Positions 1 to 5,934 of a stretch of 7,788 bases of DNA are shown piece by piece; within the stretch, counting starts at the first letter, position 1; every line of letters begins with the position of its first letter. Source of the stretch: CAYMSF01 sp964542255 (GTDB lineage Bacteria; Verrucomicrobiota; Lentisphaeria; Victivallales; Victivallaceae); NCBI GenBank assembly GCA_964542255.1, contig CAZITV010000113.1, forward strand, positions 1-7,788, in the 5' to 3' direction. The position numbers were made by a program, and so were the translations under genes. The notes below the pieces were generated by a model, which saw only the letters and a program-made list of their open reading frames with translations, had not been told where the DNA came from and did not search any database.

Positions 1-1071
1 CGGTGTGCAGATAATGCTGCCGGCAAGGAGCATATCATCGCGGTAGAATGCGGCGATTTGTCCGACGGCTGGACGAATCATTGGTGCTTCTAGCGTAACC
101 GTGGCAGTGCTGCCGCTGCGCAGCAGGCGGCACTGGACAGGTTTTTGCCCATAGCGTGCTTGAACGAGGCAAATTATATCATCGGCGAAATCTGCTATCA
201 CATTAATATTTTTAACGTGGAACGCTGTTACCATAATATCATTCTGGTCAGTGGTCAGAGTAATGCGGTTTTGTTCCGGCTCGATTTGACTGACATAGGC
301 TGGTTTTCCCAGTGCGACGCCAAGATGCTGACGCTGTCCAATGGTATAACGGTGAATGCCGCCGTGATGTCCAATGACTTTGCCGTCGGTGTTGACAATC
401 TCACCATTACGCGGCGAAAAATTAAAGTGCCGCGCCAAAGTATCGGCGAACGCCTCGCCGCGGTAGCCGAAGCACGCATCCTGGCTTTCGGCTTTGTTGG
501 CATTATCCAGTCCCAGCAGTGCTGCTTTGGCTCTGACTTCAACTTTTGTGTATTCGCCCAGCGGCATCATACAATAAGCGAGCTGGTCACGGGCGACCAT
601 ACTCAAAAAATAAGTTTGGTTTTTGGTATTGTCGGCGGCGCAGCGCAGTTCAACCGCGCCGTCGGCAGCATTTTTTAGTTTGGCATAGTGGCCGGTAGCC
701 AAAGCCACCGCGCCAAGACTGCGGGCATAATCGGCCAAGATGCCAAATTTGATATAGCGGTTGCACATACAGCACGGATTGGGCGTGCGCCCCTGACGGT
801 ATTCGTCCCAGGCATATTCAAGTACTTTTTGTTTAAAATCATCCCGGCAGTCAAGGAAGTAATGCGGGATACCCAGTTTGTCGGCAGCAAGGCGCACATG
901 AATATAATCATCCAAGCCGCAGCATGCCTTGGTACGTTCGCGGGTGTCATCGCAGTCTTTTAGCTTCAATGTAATACCGGTAACCTCGTAACCGGCCTCA
1001 AGCAGCAGCGCGGCGGCGATGCTTGAATCAACGCCGCCGGACATGGCAACGACTACCAATCCCTTGCTCAT
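1..1071 (-). CDS. mnmA: tRNA-specific 2-thiouridylase MnmA, C-terminus cut by window edge
   Basis: MnmA uses ATP to adenylate U34 of Lys, Glu and Gln tRNAs, then replaces the C2 oxygen with sulfur delivered as persulfide from a cysteine desulfurase; it acts in the cytosol. I translated 357 uninterrupted codons by hand. Visible motifs are the PP-loop SGGVDSS (residues 11-17), the catalytic Cys in NPCCMCNRYIKF (Cys103, equivalent to E. coli Cys102), ATGHYA (125-130), the second catalytic Cys in ESQDACF (Cys200, equivalent to E. coli Cys199), and YTIGQR near 242-247. The open frame reaches the left edge at ...AGSIICTP, close to the usual end of the family (about 360 residues), so only a few residues should be missing. 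The start ATG overlaps the nadA stop as ATGA, with a weak TGGAA nine bases upstream, which implies translational coupling. The desulfurase two genes upstream is the obvious sulfur donor. Unusually Cys-rich: Cys40, 50, 51, 75, 100, 101, 103, 144 and 200 are among those seen. Confidence 0.95.
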   Translation of the reverse strand, partial: MSKGLVVVAMSGGVDSSIAAALLLEAGYEVTGITLKLKDCDDTRERTKACCGLDDYIHVRLAADKLGIPHYFLDCRDDFKQKVLEYAWDEYRQGRTPNPCCMCNRYIKFGILADYARSLGAVALATGHYAKLKNAADGAVELRCAADNTKNQTYFLSMVARDQLAYCMMPLGEYTKVEVRAKAALLGLDNANKAESQDACFGYRGEAFADTLARHFNFSPRNGEIVNTDGKVIGHHGGIHRYTIGQRQHLGVALGKPAYVSQIEPEQNRITLTTDQNDIMVTAFHVKNINVIADFADDIICLVQARYGQKPVQCRLLRSGSTATVTLEAPMIRPAVGQIAAFYRDDMLLAGSIICTP

Positions 1072-1976
1072 GACACAAATTCCAGCATTTTAAGAATTGG
1101 TTGACGCGCGGCATTCATCACCGCTTCGGGAATTTCCACCTGGTAAGTCATTGTTTCTAAACTTTTCAAAACATCACGCAAACTGATTTTCTTCATATTC
1201 GGGCAAAGCATTTCCGGCATAACCGGGAAAAATATTTTGTTGGGATTTTCTTTTTTTAGCCGGTGAATGATGCCGGATTCAGTGCCGATGATGAACGACT
1301 GATGGCTGGATTCGCGGACAAAACGCAGCATTCCGCCAGTACTCAACGCGAAATCCGCTTCTGCTACGGTTTCCGGCGGCGCTTCAGGATGAATTAAGAC
1401 TAGCGCGTCAGGTGCAGCCACCCGGGCAGATTTAATCATTGCCGGAGTAACCCGGTGGTGCGTCGGACAAAATCCCGGCCACAACAGCATCGGACGATTC
1501 AGTTTCTTGGCAATATTCGCACCCAAATTGCGGTCCGGCAGAAACATAATTTCTCTATTGGCGGGAATAGAGTTGACAATTTTTTCCGCATTGGCTGACG
1601 TACAGCAGATGTCCACCAGCGCCTTCACCGCCGCGCTGCTGTTGACGTATGCCACCAGACAGGTATCCGGGTGCGCGGCGCGGAATGCCGCGACTTTTTC
1701 TGCGGTCGCCATATCCGACATGGGACAGCCTGCGTCCGGATTGGGATGCAGCACGATTGCGCCGGGCGATAGTATTTTAGCGGTTTCCGCCATAAAGCTG
1801 ACTCCGCAGAACACAATGCAAGGTGATTTTGAGGCATTGGCTTTTAAACTTAATTCCAGTGAATCCCCGACAAAATCGGCGATGTCCTGCACTTCCGGCA
1901 GCACATAATTATGCGCTATAATGAGCGCGCTGCGTTCATTTTTCAACCGATTGATTTGTTCGATTATATCAGACAT
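1068..1976 (-). CDS. nadA: quinolinate synthase NadA (4Fe-4S)
   Basis: NadA condenses iminoaspartate with dihydroxyacetone phosphate to give quinolinate in de novo NAD synthesis, using a [4Fe-4S] cluster. At 302 residues it is the short, three-domain Thermotoga/Pyrococcus type. Visible motifs are AHNYVLPEVQDIADFVGDSL (21-40), the three expected cluster ligands Cys84 (AGCPMSD), Cys170 (GFCPTHH) and Cys258 (MLCPNMKK), active-site Tyr24 and Tyr110, the catalytic Glu of HPE (Glu198), STGG (212-215) and GTESGIIHRLKK (231-242). The residue after HPE, usually Cys in relatives I remember, is Ala199 here. It starts eight bases inside the 3' end of the desulfurase gene (ATGTCTGA) behind a good GGAG six bases upstream, and its stop overlaps the mnmA start. 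The partner supplying iminoaspartate (NadB or aspartate dehydrogenase) and NadC are not in the window. Cotranscription with a desulfurase fits the need for cluster assembly. Confidence 0.97.
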   Translation of the reverse strand: MSDIIEQINRLKNERSALIIAHNYVLPEVQDIADFVGDSLELSLKANASKSPCIVFCGVSFMAETAKILSPGAIVLHPNPDAGCPMSDMATAEKVAAFRAAHPDTCLVAYVNSSAAVKALVDICCTSANAEKIVNSIPANREIMFLPDRNLGANIAKKLNRPMLLWPGFCPTHHRVTPAMIKSARVAAPDALVLIHPEAPPETVAEADFALSTGGMLRFVRESSHQSFIIGTESGIIHRLKKENPNKIFFPVMPEMLCPNMKKISLRDVLKSLETMTYQVEIPEAVMNAARQPILKMLEFVS

Positions 1977-3132
1977 TGATTACTCCAGATTTTTTATTTA
2001 AAGTTCTTTCCAGCTTGAGTTGACGAATCAGAATATTGGCAGCGAAGTCAACATCCTCAAGCGTAGTATTTCTGCCCAAAGAGACCCGCAGGGTTCCAGC
2101 GGCTTCCAGCATCGGAATCCCCATCGCCGACAACACCCTTGACGCGCCGCTGCGGCCGTTACTGCAGGCAGCGCCGGCAGAAACCGCGATACCGGCCTGA
2201 TCCAGCCGGATTGCCAGTTTCTCAGCATCACTGCCGGGCATCGCCACACTGGCGGTATTCGGCAACCGCACCGAATTCACACCGTGCAGCAAAATTTCAG
2301 GTATCTCTTGTAATAAACGTTGTTCAAAATGATCCCGGCGCGCAGCAATGGGTGCGGCATCGGAGTGGATTCGGTCTCCGGCGATTTTGGCAGCTTCACC
2401 GAAACCGGCAATCGCAGGAATATTCAGTGTTCCAGCGCGCCGGTTATTTTCCTGTCCGCCGCCATAGAGCAGCGGCGGCAACTGACAGCCGCGCCGGATA
2501 TACAATGCGCCGATACCCTTGGGACCATAAATTTTATGAGCTGAAAAAGTGAGCAAGTCGGCGCCAAGTTCATCTATATTTACCGGAATTTTTCCAACTG
2601 CCTGGGTAGCATCCAAATGCAATAAAGCACCGGACTGATGCGCCAGTTCCGCTATCGCAGCAATATCCTGCAAAATTATTCCAGTCTCATTATTCGCCAT
2701 AATCAGTGTTACCAGCGCACCCCCTTCGGACAGCGCGGCCGCAACATCTGACAGTACAGGGAACCCTCGTGCAGCAATCGGCAAAAAATGAATTTTCCGC
2801 CCCTGTTCTGCCAAATAACGGCACGGCTCATATACCGAACTATGCTCGCCTGCCGAAGTAATTATTTTACCGCGCGGTGCCAAACCAAAAATAATCTGAT
2901 TATTACCCTCCGTCGCGCCGCTGTTAAACACAATTTCATCAGGATGCGCGCCTATTAATCCGGCTACTGCAACCCTGGCACGCTCAGAAGCCGCTGCCGC
3001 ATTTTGCCCGTAACGGTGCGAACTGGACGGATTACCGAATTTAGCGCCCAAATAGGGCATCATCGCGGCCAACACCGTTTCTTCCACCGGCGTCGTCGCG
3101 TTATAATCCAAATATATACTCTTTGTTCTCAT
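1969..3132 (-). CDS. cysteine desulfurase, NifS/IscS family (group I)
   Basis: PLP enzyme that removes sulfur from L-cysteine as an enzyme persulfide, giving alanine, and passes the sulfur to Fe-S scaffolds or thiolation enzymes. It has 387 residues, normal for group I. Visible motifs are the N-terminal IYLDYNATTP (6-15), GNPSSSHR (33-40), SGATEGNN (71-78), His97 in GEHSSV stacking on PLP, Asp174 and Gln177 in LDATQAVGK, the PLP lysine Lys200 in SAHKIYGPKG, GGGQENNRRAGT (224-235), and the mobile-loop catalytic Cys323 in SAGAACSNGRSGASRVL. It is the first gene of the operon and overlaps nadA by eight bases. The likely clients are NadA (cluster) and MnmA (thiolation); in Bacillus a desulfurase next to nad genes plays this part. 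The start is set by the conserved N-terminus, though the Shine-Dalgarno is poor (GGTAGG almost touching the ATG). I cannot choose between the names nifS, iscS and nadS from sequence alone. Confidence 0.96.
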   Translation of the reverse strand: MRTKSIYLDYNATTPVEETVLAAMMPYLGAKFGNPSSSHRYGQNAAAASERARVAVAGLIGAHPDEIVFNSGATEGNNQIIFGLAPRGKIITSAGEHSSVYEPCRYLAEQGRKIHFLPIAARGFPVLSDVAAALSEGGALVTLIMANNETGIILQDIAAIAELAHQSGALLHLDATQAVGKIPVNIDELGADLLTFSAHKIYGPKGIGALYIRRGCQLPPLLYGGGQENNRRAGTLNIPAIAGFGEAAKIAGDRIHSDAAPIAARRDHFEQRLLQEIPEILLHGVNSVRLPNTASVAMPGSDAEKLAIRLDQAGIAVSAGAACSNGRSGASRVLSAMGIPMLEAAGTLRVSLGRNTTLEDVDFAANILIRQLKLERTLNKKSGVINV

Positions 3133-3153
3133 AGCCTACCATAAATGTAATAT

Positions 3154-3181
3154 ATTATAACATTTTATTAAATATTTGCAA
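3154..3181 (-). promoter_or_regulatory. sigma70-type promoter of the desulfurase-nadA-mnmA operon
   Basis: On the minus strand TTGCAA (3176-3181) is followed by a 16-base spacer and a perfect TATAAT (-10, plus-strand 3154-3159), preceded by TG one base upstream (an extended -10). Transcription should begin about 14-16 bases before the desulfurase ATG, so the leader would be very short, which agrees with the absence of a clear Shine-Dalgarno sequence. Confidence 0.72.
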
Positions 3182-3196
3182 ATTTGCCATTGCAAA
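3175..3196. promoter_or_regulatory. inverted repeat over both -35 boxes, candidate shared operator
   Basis: TTTGCAA (3175-3181), eight bases, then TTGCAAA (3190-3196) forms a 22-bp inverted repeat covering both -35 hexamers. Its centre (3185.5) is also the exact midpoint of the two TATAAT boxes. A nested perfect palindrome, GCAAATTTGC, lies at 3178-3187. A dimeric regulator here would affect both operons at once. Because TTGCAA is itself palindromic, some of the symmetry follows automatically from having two identical -35 boxes. No regulator can be named. Confidence 0.45.
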
Positions 3197-3217
3197 ATTA
3201 TAGTATGGATGTATAAT
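3190..3217 (+). promoter_or_regulatory. sigma70-type promoter of cysK-metY
   Basis: TTGCAA (3190-3195), a 16-base spacer and a perfect TATAAT (3212-3217) lie upstream of cysK. Predicted transcription start is near 3224-3226, giving a leader of about 43 bases that carries AAAGGA (3254-3259) eight bases before the cysK ATG. The box spacing and hexamers are identical to those of the opposing promoter. Confidence 0.75.
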
Positions 3218-3267
3218 TAACAAATACACTACTTAATCTATAAGGATTAATAGAAAGGATTACTGTT

Positions 3268-4188
3268 ATGAGCAAGATAGCGAACAATTTGACAGAACTA
3301 ATTGGTGATACACCATTAGTAAGAATTAACCGGCTGAATGACGGTGGCGCGACGATACTGGTAAAACTGGAGTCGCGCAATCCGCTCTCCAGCGTTAAAG
3401 ACCGTATTGCGTTGGCCATGGTTGAGGATGCGGAACGCAGCGGCAAACTAAAACCAGGCGGGTTAATTATTGAACCAACCAGCGGCAACACCGGCATTGG
3501 CCTGGCTTTCGTCGCAGCGGTAAAAGGATACCGTCTGACCTTGACAATGCCGGAAACAATGAGCATTGAGCGGCGTAAACTGCTAAAGGCGCTGGGCGCT
3601 GAAATTGTACTGACCCCGGGTGAACTGGGAATGCGCGGCGCTATCGCTAAAGCCGAAGCGCTTCACCTCGAAATACCGGGCTCATTCATCCCGCAGCAGT
3701 TTGCCAATGCCTCCAATCCGGAATGCCACCGCAATACAACCGCACAAGAGATTCTGCGCGATACCGACGGCAAGGTTGATGTCTTCATCGCCGGCGTTGG
3801 TACCGGCGGCACTATTACCGGTGTCGGTGAGGTATTAAAAAAGTTTAATCCGGCAGTAAAGATTATCGCTATTGAGCCGACCGAGTCGGCAGTACTCTCC
3901 GGCGGCTCGCCGGGCAGTCACAAGATTCAAGGTATCGGCGCGGGATTTATTCCGCAGGTGTTGAATCTGGGTATCCTGGATGAAATCGTCCGGGTAAAAT
4001 CCGAAGACGCAGGTCAGGCAGCGGCAGACTTGGCGAAACAGGAAGGTATTATCGCGGGCATATCCTCGGGTGCGGCGATGTGGGTAGCGCTGCGAATGTC
4101 ACGGCTCCCTGAATACGCCGGCAAGACCATCGTGGTGCTGCTGCCGGATTCGGGCGAGCGTTACCTGAGCACATGGTTATTTGAATAA
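3268..4188 (+). CDS. cysK: cysteine synthase (O-acetylserine sulfhydrylase)
   Basis: PLP enzyme joining O-acetyl-L-serine and sulfide to give L-cysteine and acetate, the last step of cysteine synthesis, in the cytosol. It has 306 residues, typical of the CysK/CysM core family without the regulatory CBS domains of cystathionine beta-synthase. Visible motifs are LTELIGDTPLVRI (8-20), the PLP lysine Lys44 in NPLSSVKDR, the substrate loop EPTSGNTGIGLA (69-80), QQFANASNPECHRNTT (143-158), the phosphate-binding GVGTGGTITG (176-185), and SSGAA (267-271) with PDSGERYLST (293-302) near the C-terminus. The start is supported by AAAGGA eight bases upstream and the conserved N-terminal spacing. First gene of an operon with metY (61-base gap) and divergent from the desulfurase operon, so it makes the substrate that the divergent gene consumes. 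Specificity for another activated serine is possible but less likely. Confidence 0.95.
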   Translation: MSKIANNLTELIGDTPLVRINRLNDGGATILVKLESRNPLSSVKDRIALAMVEDAERSGKLKPGGLIIEPTSGNTGIGLAFVAAVKGYRLTLTMPETMSIERRKLLKALGAEIVLTPGELGMRGAIAKAEALHLEIPGSFIPQQFANASNPECHRNTTAQEILRDTDGKVDVFIAGVGTGGTITGVGEVLKKFNPAVKIIAIEPTESAVLSGGSPGSHKIQGIGAGFIPQVLNLGILDEIVRVKSEDAGQAAADLAKQEGIIAGISSGAAMWVALRMSRLPEYAGKTIVVLLPDSGERYLSTWLFE

Positions 4189-4249
4189 GAGATTTTAGCA
4201 AGACAGCCTTTGGGCACAATACAACGAAGAATGAAACAAGGAATAAATT

Positions 4250-5533
4250 ATGAGCAAACAATATCGTCATGAGACCATAGCCCTGCACGCTGGACAAGTT
4301 CCAGATCCGACTACATTATCCCGCGGGGTGCCGGTTTACCGCACCACCGCCTACAACTTTAAAAGCGCGGAACACGCCGCCAACCTCTTTGCTTTAAAAG
4401 AGTTTGGCAATATTTACGCCAGACTGATGAATCCGACCAATGATGTGCTTGAACAGCGCATTGCGCAACTGGAAGGCGGAGCAGCAGCAATATCGCTCTC
4501 TTCCGGTACTGCGGCGATTTTCTTTACCATCACCAATATTTTGCGTCAAGGTGATGAACTGGTTTCGGCGAATAATCTTTATGGTGGGACTTTTACCCAA
4601 TTTGACAGTATTCTGCCGCAATACGGTATTAAGGTGCGTTTCACCGGGCTGAATGATTTTGCCGCGGTGGAGGCGGCGATTAATGACAAGACCCGGGCAA
4701 TTTACATTGAGACCATTGGCAATCCGGTGTTGGATGCTGCCGACATAGAGGGTTACAGCAAAATCGCGAAAAAACACCATCTGCCGTTAATCGTTGATGC
4801 CACTTTTACCCCGCCCACACTGCTGCGGCCGATTGAATACGGCGCAAACATTGTGATTCATTCGCTGTCGAAATGGATTGGTGGTCACGGCACCGCTATT
4901 GGTGGAATCGTTACTGATGCTGGTAATTTTGACTGGAGCGATAAAAAATTTGCGCTCTATAATCAACCGGACGGAGGCTATCACGGATTGCGTTTTGCTC
5001 ACGACTTGGGCGACTTAAACCATCTGGCCTTTATTTTACGATTACGGATTGTGGGTCTGCGCAATGTTGGTCCGACCTTGGCGCCGGATGCTGCCTGGAT
5101 ATTTATTCAGGGCGTAGAAACTTTGCCGCTGCGCATTCGCCAGCACTCGAAAAACGCAATGCTTGTGGCAAAATTCCTGCAAACCCATCCGGCAGTGGAA
5201 TGGGTACGCTACCCGGGACTCGAAACTGACCCGGCCTATCCGATTGCAAGCAAATACCTTAAAGAAGGCTTCGGCGGCATGGTCGTATTCGGTGTCAAAG
5301 GCGGCAGCGCCGCAGCCGTAAAAATCATTAATAATATCACGCTATTCAGTCATCTCGCCAACGTTGGCGATGCCAAGAGTTTGATTCTGCATCCGTCCAG
5401 CACGTCGCATTCGCAGATGAGCGATGATGACCAGCGTGCCGCTGGACTGAATCCGGAATTGATTCGGCTCTCCATCGGTCTGGAACATATTGATGACATT
5501 ATCGAAGCGCTCGATGCGGTGCTCAAACAATAA
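4250..5533 (+). CDS. metY: O-acetylhomoserine sulfhydrylase (homocysteine synthase)
   Basis: PLP enzyme of the Cys/Met metabolism family that makes homocysteine directly from O-acetylhomoserine and sulfide for methionine synthesis. At 427 residues it has the size of MetY, longer than cystathionine gamma-synthase or lyase (about 380-400). Visible motifs are ETIALHAGQ (8-16), VPVYRTTAYNF (27-37), IYARLMNPTNDVLEQR (55-70, including the Tyr and Arg that reach the neighbouring subunit's PLP phosphate), LSSGTAA (83-89), Asp183 in VDATFTPP, the PLP lysine Lys208 in HSLSKWIGGHGT, GPTLAPDAAWIFIQGVETLPLR (274-295, typical of the MetY branch), and substrate carboxylate Arg406 in IRLSIGLE. AAGGA seven bases before the ATG sets the start. 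It is cotranscribed with cysK and ends 22 bases before a terminator. Sulfide use at both steps suggests direct sulfhydrylation; no serine-to-homocysteine transsulfuration genes are visible. Confidence 0.95.
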   Translation: MSKQYRHETIALHAGQVPDPTTLSRGVPVYRTTAYNFKSAEHAANLFALKEFGNIYARLMNPTNDVLEQRIAQLEGGAAAISLSSGTAAIFFTITNILRQGDELVSANNLYGGTFTQFDSILPQYGIKVRFTGLNDFAAVEAAINDKTRAIYIETIGNPVLDAADIEGYSKIAKKHHLPLIVDATFTPPTLLRPIEYGANIVIHSLSKWIGGHGTAIGGIVTDAGNFDWSDKKFALYNQPDGGYHGLRFAHDLGDLNHLAFILRLRIVGLRNVGPTLAPDAAWIFIQGVETLPLRIRQHSKNAMLVAKFLQTHPAVEWVRYPGLETDPAYPIASKYLKEGFGGMVVFGVKGGSAAAVKIINNITLFSHLANVGDAKSLILHPSSTSHSQMSDDDQRAAGLNPELIRLSIGLEHIDDIIEALDAVLKQ

Positions 5534-5555
5534 TCTTCAACGTTAAACTTAATTA

Positions 5556-5588
5556 GCCGGATGCGGATTGCCGCATCCGGCTTTTTTT
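5556..5588 (+). terminator. intrinsic terminator of cysK-metY
   Basis: A perfect 11-bp GC-rich stem (GCCGGATGCGG / CCGCATCCGGC), a four-base ATTG loop and seven T lie 22 bases after the metY stop. In the minus direction the hairpin is followed by TAATTAAG rather than a T-run, so it should be weak for transcripts coming from sodN. Confidence 0.96.
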
Positions 5589-5598
5589 GGTTATGAAT

Positions 5599-5619
5599 CT
5601 AGTACTCGGTAAAGCTTAA
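5599..5619 (+). repeat. left terminal inverted repeat of the foldback element
   Basis: Begins CTAGTACTCGGTAAAG and continues CTTAA. It matches the right end (minus strand) at 18 of 21 positions. The flanking sequence outside is TTATGAAT. Confidence 0.78.
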
Positions 5620-5674
5620 ATTATCGGATTGACGAGTTAAATTGTGGATTGGATTTTTTGCTCAGACTGAAGGG

Positions 5675-5688
5675 CGATATGAATATCG
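5675..5688. repeat. subterminal hairpin CGATAT-GA-ATATCG, left arm
   Basis: A perfect 6+6 inverted repeat with a two-base centre, flanked by GGG and TCC that extend the pairing. The mirror-image copy CGATAT-CC-ATATCG lies at 5827-5840 in the right arm. These paired blocks are the best-conserved internal part of the element and could be a transposase-binding or DNA-structure signal. Confidence 0.55.
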
Positions 5689-5770
5689 TCCGAAGAAGGA
5701 ACAGAAAAATATATCCGCAAGAAACTCGCTTCCATTTGCAATCAATCCGAATATTTATACCATTTTGCAA

Positions 5771-5908
5771 TCATTGATTGACAAACGCTTGACCTTTGTC
5801 ACCGATTTTTGCCATAAATCCTCGTACGATATCCATATCGCCCTGCGGCTTATAACCAAAATCCATCGCCAAATTCCTAAGCGTTATTGTCAATGACTGA
5901 TCGCTCAT
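5771..5908 (-). CDS. small ORF of 45 codons inside the element, unrecognised
   Basis: Reads from ATG (5906-5908) to TGA (5771-5773). It begins MSDQSLTITLRNLAMDFGY, has a central GDMDIVRGFMAKIGDKGQ, and ends AFVNQ. It starts 22 bases after the sodN stop in the same direction but has no good Shine-Dalgarno. The opposite arm, read on the plus strand in the matching frame, gives NCGLDFLLRLKGDMNIVR against NLAMDFGYKPQGDMDIVR here, so both arms descend from one sequence that may once have been coding. It could be the remnant of a transposase N-terminus or pure chance. I do not recognise the peptide and see no membrane or helix-turn-helix signature. Confidence 0.25.
   Translation of the reverse strand: MSDQSLTITLRNLAMDFGYKPQGDMDIVRGFMAKIGDKGQAFVNQ
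5827..5840. repeat. subterminal hairpin CGATAT-CC-ATATCG, right arm
   Basis: Mirror-image partner of the left-arm hairpin at 5675-5688. Only the two central bases differ in type, and the pairing positions sum to 11515 as expected for an ungapped inverted repeat across this part of the arms. Confidence 0.55.
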
Positions 5909-5913
5909 CGGTA

Positions 5914-5934
5914 TTAAACTTTACAGAGCACTAG
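5914..5934 (-). repeat. right terminal inverted repeat of the foldback element
   Basis: On the minus strand begins CTAGTGCTCTGTAAAG and continues TTTAA, with three mismatches to the left end. Its first four bases, CTAG, contain the TAG stop codon of sodN. Confidence 0.78.

Larger units (their letters stand above)
5599..5934. mobile_element. non-autonomous foldback (MITE-like) element with CTAG borders
   Basis: Both ends begin CTAG and carry matching terminal inverted repeats. Inside them the left arm on the plus strand and the right arm on the minus strand stay recognisably homologous almost to the centre (about 5757). An AGGGCGATAT..ATATCG block at 5671 pairs with its copy at 5844, ATTGAC occurs in both arms, and TTTG(T)CAATCAA lies near the apex on both sides, so the whole ~330-bp unit is one long imperfect palindrome. 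If the TA inside each CTAG is the target duplication, the element spans 5602-5931. IS630 is known to insert at TA within CTAG, so an IS630/Tc1-mariner-type transposase acting in trans is the best guess. There is no full transposase gene. The unit accounts for the otherwise gene-poor stretch between metY and sodN. The right border coincides with the sodN stop codon. Arms are about 70% identical where aligned, so the insertion looks old. Confidence 0.72.

Noticed and set aside
145..678. Plus-strand ORF of 177 codons
   Set aside because: It is antisense to mnmA, whose full set of catalytic motifs is intact in the opposite strand.
1..1071. mnmA has no stop codon in the window
   Set aside because: Not a readthrough or frameshift: all 357 codons are in frame and the gene simply runs off the left edge close to the expected family length.
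3133..3267. IscR- or CymR-type operator in the divergent promoter
   Set aside because: The TTTGCAA repeat does not match the consensus of either that I remember, so no named regulator is assigned.
4189..4249. cysK-metY gap as a site for a riboswitch or attenuator
   Set aside because: Only 61 bases, with no strong stem-loop or T-run; SAM and T-box leaders are far longer and would normally precede the first gene.
5642..5896. Plus-strand ORF of 84 codons beginning MWIGFFAQTEGRYEYRP
   Set aside because: It lies wholly inside the foldback element, crosses its centre, has no ribosome-binding site and no recognisable motif; the arms' shared frame is a different one.
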